A DNA stretch of 64,000 nucleotides from Campanula takesimana (Eukaryota > Streptophyta > Magnoliopsida > Asterales > Campanulaceae), in assembly GCA_026119855.1 (NCBI GenBank), contig JAOWBW010000379.1, positions 1,060,260 through 1,124,259 of the forward strand, written 5' to 3'. Positions 57,603-64,000 of this stretch are shown here, piece by piece (the first letter of the stretch is position 1; each line of letters opens with the position of its first letter). The notes below the pieces were generated by a model. The model was not told where the DNA came from. It saw nothing but the letters and a program-made list of their open reading frames with translations, and did not search any database. Position numbers and translations under genes: made by a program.

Positions 57603-57673
57603 ATGTCCTGAATGTCTTGAATGTCCTGAATGTCCTGAATGTCTTAAATGTCCTGAATGTCTTGAATGTCTTA
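57603..57673 (+). repeat. 10-bp tandem repeat TGAATGTCYT
   Basis: About seven copies of TGAATGTCCT or TGAATGTCTT. Present at the same place in the second LTR near 62803-62873. Confidence 0.85.
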
Positions 57674-59664
57674 AGATGAGACAGTAACTTGAAATATAAG
57701 ACAATAAAATCTTGTACATGACTTGAACATCCAAATAATTGGATTCAGACTTGAATATAAGATTATAAAATCTTGTACGTGCCTTGACACCAATATAGGT
57801 GTATGGTAATAAACTTGAAAGAGTCTTGATGTGTATATGCAAATCTTGCATATATTTACTTGATAGAATGTGGCTTCTTGATTGATTGGTACATGGTATG
57901 AATAACCAAAGAATTGGGTTATGGAACTAGATAGAGAATGATTAACTCTACTACATACTTGAACTTGATATGTGTATATTGGAAGTGCTATAAATAAGCA
58001 CTAAAGTGTAAATGATTTAGTTTTTAATCGTGTATATACTCAATGAAGTATATAAAATATAAAGAAGATATCTTGTCTTGAAATGGGTTCCTAAAGAAAA
58101 TAGGGACTAGTATATATGAAGATAATTCATATAATCGTGAATACTACGATTTAAATTAATAAGAATGATTACAGAACACAATATGTGTTAGAAAATGTAT
58201 TCGATTACTAACGATACATATACGTGAAGTATGACTGTGTCTAGGTACAATGTGACCTATTCTACTACGTGTTTAGAGTATAATGTATTGAGCTCTACTT
58301 GATAGTAAGGGTATCGTGATAGACACTTTAATGTGTTAAACGTGATATGAATATGTACGTGCAAACTTGGCATGTGACAAAGTGATATACCCTACTACTG
58401 GACTGAAGTCTGTTATAAATGGACTCTTACTAGGATTGATCGTGTTACATGGACACCTTATGTGCCTTGTTATCTTGGTTTGTATTCGTAATAATTGCGT
58501 ACGTGTACTTATATTGAGCACATGATACATAATTACATGGTGCATATTCTCGTGAGCACATGATACATGATTACATGGTGCATAAAGACTGGTCCACTAA
58601 TAAGGGACTGAGTTCTGTTCTCGTAGTTCAAGTAAACATCTACTTGTGCATTCTTGTGTGAGTCCAGCTGGTTCTCCTTGCTTGTTCGAAAATATATAGG
58701 TTCACGCTTGTCGCGAGAGCTGGGGTTTAAGTGACAATCGGGTCCCTATGTATTTCTGCTTGACCCCTACTACCGGCCATAGTAAGGGCATAGCTTCCTT
58801 GGTTAGAGCAATAAGCCTGACCTAAGTGAATGCGATTGTCTTGAACACCACGTGGATCTTTTTTCTTGTGGATGACACTGGTTACCAGGTCTTCTTATAT
58901 ACTGCACAGCAGTCTCTTGTTCTTGTTCTTGGTTGTCCTCAGCTAGAAAAGCATCGACAACAACTGGTATTCTTGGAGGAATAAGGAAGGATTCAGGTAC
59001 AAATGCGTGATAGGCCAATGTGCATCTTGGTGAGCTGGTTTAGCCTCTCACACTACTTGACTACTTGTTACCTGATCATTTCTTGAGCTTGATTACTTGT
59101 TGGGTTAGCTTAGCCTCTCCTATAATTGTTACTTGATGATACTTGATATATGTTTAGTTGAGTATCTACTTGTATTGCATGATAACATGACATATAGTTG
59201 CATGTTAATAGCTTACTGAGTTTTATCTCACCCTTTATTTGTTTAATTGTTTCCCCCCCCAGGAAAGCGGGGATAGTACGCAGTGAGGCTCGACTTAGCT
59301 GGGAACTTACTCAGCAGGATGTTCTTGTTTGAGACTAGTGTCATTTTATACTTTGGTAAGGACGATCTTGTATGAGTTAATAAACTCTGGGCTTGTATTG
59401 GGGTAGTATTTGTTGTCCCTAGACAGTTCTTGATGCCAGCTTATTTGCTAGGCATGTCTCCGCTGTATGTAACCATTTGGTTTTAATTTTCTTGGTCTAG
59501 AACTCGTGTGAGCTATCTTAGCTCCCTACTCTTGAGTATATATATCATGTCAGTTTTGTTCTTAACGGTATTGTTCCTGTTTCCCGTTAGTTTCTTGTTT
59601 CTTGTTAGTTACGCGCACCAGGTTCGAGGTTCTATTAGGGAATCCCGGGACTTGGGGCGTGTCA

Positions 59665-60983
59665 GTGTGGTATCAGAGCTATGGTTTAGCTCTTAGCCTG
59701 GATAGGGTCTATGGCCTAGGTTGGGTTAGTCTTGGGTGTGTTTTCGACGCCGAGTGCTCGTTACTTGTTGTCATACCAGGCATAGGACTGGTGTTGATAG
59801 TGTTGATCCAATTGGATTAGATGGTTTGAGAATCGAGAGCGCGAGTCTTTAAAGACTTAGGCGTATCTATCTTGTCTAGTGGACATTGTTTCGTGCTATA
59901 TATGCATGCTTGTCCTTATCTCGTGAATTGCGTGGAAGTGTATTCTCTAGTAAGAGACTACGTGCTTGATATTGTTATGAATAAGAGCTTGATAGAAGTG
60001 TGGGTGATAACACCCTATACGTTCTATGTTAATTTGGTCGTGTCACCGGTATGGGACATTGATGTGATACGTGTCATGACTTGACTTTCTATGTGTTTGG
60101 TCATTCTTGTTTACCACAATAGATGGTAATTATTTCTATGCTAGTATGCTTGACTATATATGTGAGCATGATAGATTATGCATAACCTTTATGTTCTACA
60201 TTGAAATTCTAGAAAGGGTTCTTGAGATTGTACTGGGTATTTAACCTATGTGATTGATAGTGGAATTTCTATACCAAACCAGATGGATGTATCCATTCTT
60301 GATGAGAAACTTGGATTATCTTGAGTTATTACAGTGCGAATACAGTGCTGACATCTGGATTAATGTTCTTGACCTCGATTGAGTTAAAAGAGTTAAAGAT
60401 TCAACTTGAGAAATTTCTTGATAGAGGATATATCTATTTTGAAGTGGATGCCTGAAGTAAATATCTTTGTTGACCTATAAGTGGAAACAACCAAGGTACG
60501 CGTGTTCTTGAGATATTCTTGATCTTGTTAGAGATTCATTAATGAATTTCGAGGGCAGCTCTATCGTTAATTATTTGACACTGAGAGCTACATCTTTCGA
60601 TGGATTGTCTTGATGGATTGATATACGTAAAGTCAGTTTTGAATATTGAAACGATGGATAACCACGACTTCACTATCTGAGATGCCTAGTGGATTTGACC
60701 AGTATTACAGTGATCTGGAGGATATGACCAGTTCTATTATTTCTAGTGGATATGTCAAGTTTTACCTATAGTGGATTGACTAATCGAGTCTGCATGACTT
60801 TATGTGTCTCATTGTCATGATTGATGTATCGTGATTGCATAAAATATTTGTGAGTATATGTGTAATACTAATTATGAGTATATGTGTATATTCTTGATGT
60901 GATCGAGTCCTACTTGTTGATTATATATGTTATAATCTTGATCAGTAAAATTCGAGGACGAATTTTCTTTAAGGTGGGGAGGA
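59665..60983 (+). other. LARD-like internal region
   Basis: PBS TGGTATCAGAGCT at 59668-59680, then 1.3 kb with no ORF of note, a RT vestige at 60378-60455, and the polypurine tract AAGGTGGGGAGGA at 60971-60983. It resembles a chromovirus internal region from which almost all coding sequence was lost. Confidence 0.8.
60378..60455 (+). pseudogene. Reverse transcriptase vestige
   Basis: Reads IELKELKIQLEKFLDRGYI, clearly the start of a chromoviral RT (Tekay-B has [19 protein letters not shown]), then leaves the pattern and stops at TGA. The conserved downstream RT motifs do not follow. Confidence 0.8.
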
Positions 60984-63900
60984 TGTAACGCCCATCTTTA
61001 TTCTTGTTAAATATTTAACGTTCTTGTTAAATTCTTGGCTAGCATATTTATATGCTATTTTATTTGAGTTAATTATTTTATTTACTTTAGAAAATTAAGG
61101 TGGTTAAATGTCAAAGTTGAAAGTTTAGGGGCCTTTTTGTCAAAGTTAGAACTTGAGGGGCCTAGTTGCAATTCTTTGAAAGTGGCATGTATATCTTGTG
61201 GGTTTGCCTGGAAAGCATTCCCCAAAATCAGTTCCTTCTCGTACTCCTTCTGTTCTAAAGCTAAGTTTAGTTCTTTCTATTCTCGACTCCTCGCGATTAA
61301 TTATCCCTCTGTTCGTGATTTCGGTCCCGGATAAATATTCGTGGCGCTGAATAGAGCGTTTCTGCGCGATTAGAAATTAATTTGGGTCAACTTGATTTCG
61401 GGCTAGGTAAGTTATTAGCTCCCCTTACTTGTAATAAAATGCATATATGTTATTCCGATACTTGTTCTTGTTAATTTCGTGATTTGGTTGAATTTTGTGA
61501 TACTTGTAAATTTGGTACGAAGGAGTATTCGTATGAACTAAAGGAATGAAATAGACTTGTAAAAGTGTCTGGGCTTGTTAAAAGATTAATAGGAAAGTTA
61601 CTCCTATTCGTGAAACGGTAAAATAGTTACTTGATTTAATATTATTAGAAAAATTGTACCATTATTTGTGGTACGGGGAAATGATGGAAGTATCCCTAAA
61701 TGTTTATAGTAGTATAATATAAAATTGTACTTATACTTTTGGGGACGGTGAAATATTAAATTGGAATAGTAGGAAATTGTCCTATTATTTATGGGACGGT
61801 AAAAAAATGAATTGAGCCTGAAATAATGTTTTGGGTATTTCCTAAGAGTTAATAAAAGTTACTCCTACGCTTGGGACGGGAATTTCTTAACATGGGAAAG
61901 AAATGAAAATTTCGCATTTTGGTACCTTGTGCGACCGCACAATAATTGGCGACCGCCCATCTTTCTGAAAGGTTTTTCAAAGGAATTGACCTGCTTGTGT
62001 GCGACCGCACAGGCCATTTTGGGCGACCGCACAGTTACCTGAAAAACACAATGTTGTTTAAATTTTGTATAAGTTGGAAGTAACTCTAGTTAAGGTATAT
62101 AACCTTAGTATAGGATGTCCTAGCAGTGTTGTGAACACTTAGAGGCATCAGAACTTGGTCTTAAACATGAATACTCATTGAATTAAAATGAGAACATAGT
62201 CTTGTACATGGACACTTATAGAACTCAAATGAGACCTTAAGTATAAGAGTAACAACTCTTTTATATGTCTTGAAAGTGCTATGAACAAGCACTTATGTGT
62301 TATGCTTGTCTTGAAGCCAATGATTGTGCACCTTAGGGGCATTAAAACAATGACTTGAGATTGAATATCCTATGTAGGGAATTAAGAACTTGTAAGTATG
62401 AGTTGTATAGCTCATTTACTTAAATTGAACTCAAAGTATTCTTGGTCTAGGTTTAGGGTACTACCCTAGATGGCCTAGATGAGTGTTGTAGAACACGTTA
62501 GTACCGAAAAATAGTCCCTTTATGAACAAATAAAATGTGGACTTGAATCATAATTAAATGATAACTTGAGTATAAGAGTAGTAACTCTTTTATGTGTCTT
62601 GAAGTTAATATTTGTGTACTTTAGGGGCACCAACTAATGTCTAGAGCTTGAATGTCCTAAGAAAAGGATTGGAAATAATTCGTAAAAGATGAATAATTCA
62701 TCTACCTAGCTTGAACTTGAACTATAAGATAATTAACTCTTGTACATGTTTACCATCCAAAGAAATGGATGAACTTGGATATAAGATGATAAAATCTTGT
62801 ATATGTCCTGAATGTCTTGAATGTCCTGAATGTCCTGAATGTCCTTAATGTCCTGAATGTCTTGAATGTCTTAAGATGAGACAATAACTTGAAATATAAG
62901 ACAATAAAATCTTGTACATGACTTGAACATCCAAATAATTGGATTAAGACTTGAATATAAGATTATAAAATCTTGTCGTGCCTTGACACCAATATAGGTG
63001 TATGGTAAATAAACTTGAAAGAGTCTTGATGTGTATATGCAAATCTTGCATATATTTACTTGATAGAATGTGGCTTCTTGATTGATTGGTACATGGTATG
63101 AATAACCAAAGAATTGGGTTATGGAACTAGATAGAGAATGATTAACTCTACTACATACTTGAACTTGATATGTGTATATTGGAAGTGCTTATAAATAAGC
63201 ACTAAAGTGTAAATGATTTAGTTTTTAATCGTGTATATACTCAATGAAGTATATAAAATATAAAGAAGATATCTTGTCTGAAATGGGTTCCTAAAGAAAA
63301 TAGGGACCTAGTGTAATATGAAGATAATTCATATAATCGTGAATACTACGATTTAAATTAATAAGAATGATTACAGAACACAATATGTGTTAGAAAATGT
63401 ATTCGATTACTAACGATACATATACGTGAAGTATGACTGTGTCTAGGTACAATGTGACCTATTCTACTACTGTTTAGAGTATAATGTATTGAGCTCTACT
63501 TGATAGTAAGGGTATCGTGATAGACACTTTAATGTGTTAAACGTGATATGAATATGTACGTGCAAACTTGGCATGTGACAAGTGATATACCCTACTACTG
63601 GACTGAAGTCTGTTATAAATGGACTCTTACTTGGTTTGATCGTGTTACATGGACACCTTATGTGCCATTGTTTACTTGGTTTGTATTCGTAATAATTGCG
63701 TACGTGTACTTATATTGAGCACATGATACATAATTACATGGTGCATATTCTCGTGAGCACATGATACATGATTACATGGTGCATAAGACTGGTCCACTAA
63801 TAAGGGACTGAGTTCTGTTCTCGTAGTTCAAGTAAACATCTACTTGTGCATTCTTGTGTGAGTCCAGCTGGTTCTCCTTGCTTGTTCGAAAATATATAGG

Positions 63901-64000
63901 TTCACGCTTGTCGCGAGAGCTGGGGTTTAAGTGACAATCGGGTCCCTATGTATTTCCGCTTGACCCCTTACTACCGGCCATAGTAAGGGCATAGCTTCCT
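60984..64000 (+). repeat. LARD-like 3' LTR, cut by window end
   Basis: Follows 55776-58800 closely, differing largely by one-base indels and a few substitutions. Contains the same CpG twins, 10-bp repeat and donor site. The 3' end is outside the window. Confidence 0.92.

Larger units (their letters stand above)
56198..59262 (+). promoter_or_regulatory. Candidate leader intron in the LARD-like LTR
   Basis: Donor CTAG|GTAAGTTATTAGC at 56198 and acceptor TTCCCCCCCCAG ending at 59262. The donor repeats in the second LTR at 61407. The layout matches Tekay-A1 and B although the LTR is much longer. Confidence 0.4.
55776..59664 (+). repeat. LARD-like 5' LTR (3889 bp)
   Basis: TGTAACGCCC...GGGCGTGTCA. 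AT-rich, with many near-duplicate phrases such as ATAAGAGTAACAACTCTTTT. It shares with Tekay LTRs an AGTCCAGCTGG block (58660), a TTTTATCTCACCC block (59220) and a C-run-CAG (to 59262). No convincing coding frame over its whole length. Confidence 0.88.
55776..64000 (+). mobile_element. LARD-like chromovirus derivative with giant LTRs
   Basis: LTR 55776-59664 (3889 bp), internal region of only 1319 bp, second LTR from 60984 past the window end. PBS and polypurine tract are present. Near 60953-60970 the phrase TCGAGGACGAATTTTCTTTA, typical of the 3' end of Tekay/Del chromoviruses, precedes the tract. A 26-codon RT vestige is the only coding trace. It is therefore non-autonomous and would depend on a chromovirus partner. 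Confidence 0.88.

Noticed and set aside
27803..59680. TGGTATCAGAGCT sites as tRNA gene pieces
   Set aside because: They are primer-binding sites next to LTRs; no cloverleaf can be formed around them.

Overview
This is an intergenic stretch of a large, repeat-rich plant nuclear genome (a eudicot is likely; I cannot name the species). I see no host gene, tRNA, rRNA or CRISPR. Nearly every base belongs to LTR retrotransposons: Ty1/copia (Copia-1, Copia-B, Copia-C), Ty3/gypsy of the Tat type (Tat-1, Tat-2), Ty3/gypsy chromoviruses of the Tekay/Del type (Tekay-A1, A3, B), a short Athila-like piece and a chromovirus-derived element with giant LTRs (LARD-like). Names are mine. Every primer-binding site I can see reads TGGTATCAGAG, the 3' end of initiator tRNA-Met.

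Layout. 1-7189: Copia-1, minus strand, 3' LTR cut by the window edge. 7190-8244: a copia gag scrap and an inverted Tat LTR fragment. 8245-15945: Tat-1, lacking its 5' end, with decayed pol, an antisense plant-mobile-domain ORF, a tandem array and a 3' LTR. 15946-22470: Tat-2, also 5'-truncated, with integrase tail, two antisense genes (one apparently with three exons), tandem repeats and a 3' LTR. 22471-23211: Athila-like scrap. 23212-25537: Copia-B (minus). 25538-33672: Tekay-A1, inserted in Copia-B. 33673-51489: Copia-C (minus), inserted in the 3' LTR of Tekay-A1. 39866-48712: Tekay-B, inserted in Copia-C with a perfect TTTGC target duplication. 51484-55775: Tekay-A3, joined to Copia-C at a microhomology. 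55776-64000: LARD-like element inserted in Tekay-A3, second LTR cut by the window end.

All coding regions are broken to some degree. Tekay-B is closest to intact: one long gag-pol frame, spoiled by a 20-nt deletion in integrase. Several extra ORFs (the antisense Tat ORFs and the Copia-C 3' ORF) have decayed almost only by nonsense changes within one preserved frame.

The most interesting signal is in non-coding DNA. Five unrelated element families carry twin copies of a short CpG-rich or palindromic site at 20-23 bp spacing, about two helical turns, inside otherwise AT-rich LTRs. The site sequence is family-specific. In Tat-2 the twin is a near-perfect 18-bp palindrome that sits upstream of the LTR promoter and of both antisense genes, always with 20 bp between cores. 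In the Tekay group the twins fall inside a candidate intron of the LTR leader. Two further candidates for conserved RNA structure are covarying hairpins in the two Tat LTRs and covarying GGAG-loop hairpins in the Copia-1 leader.
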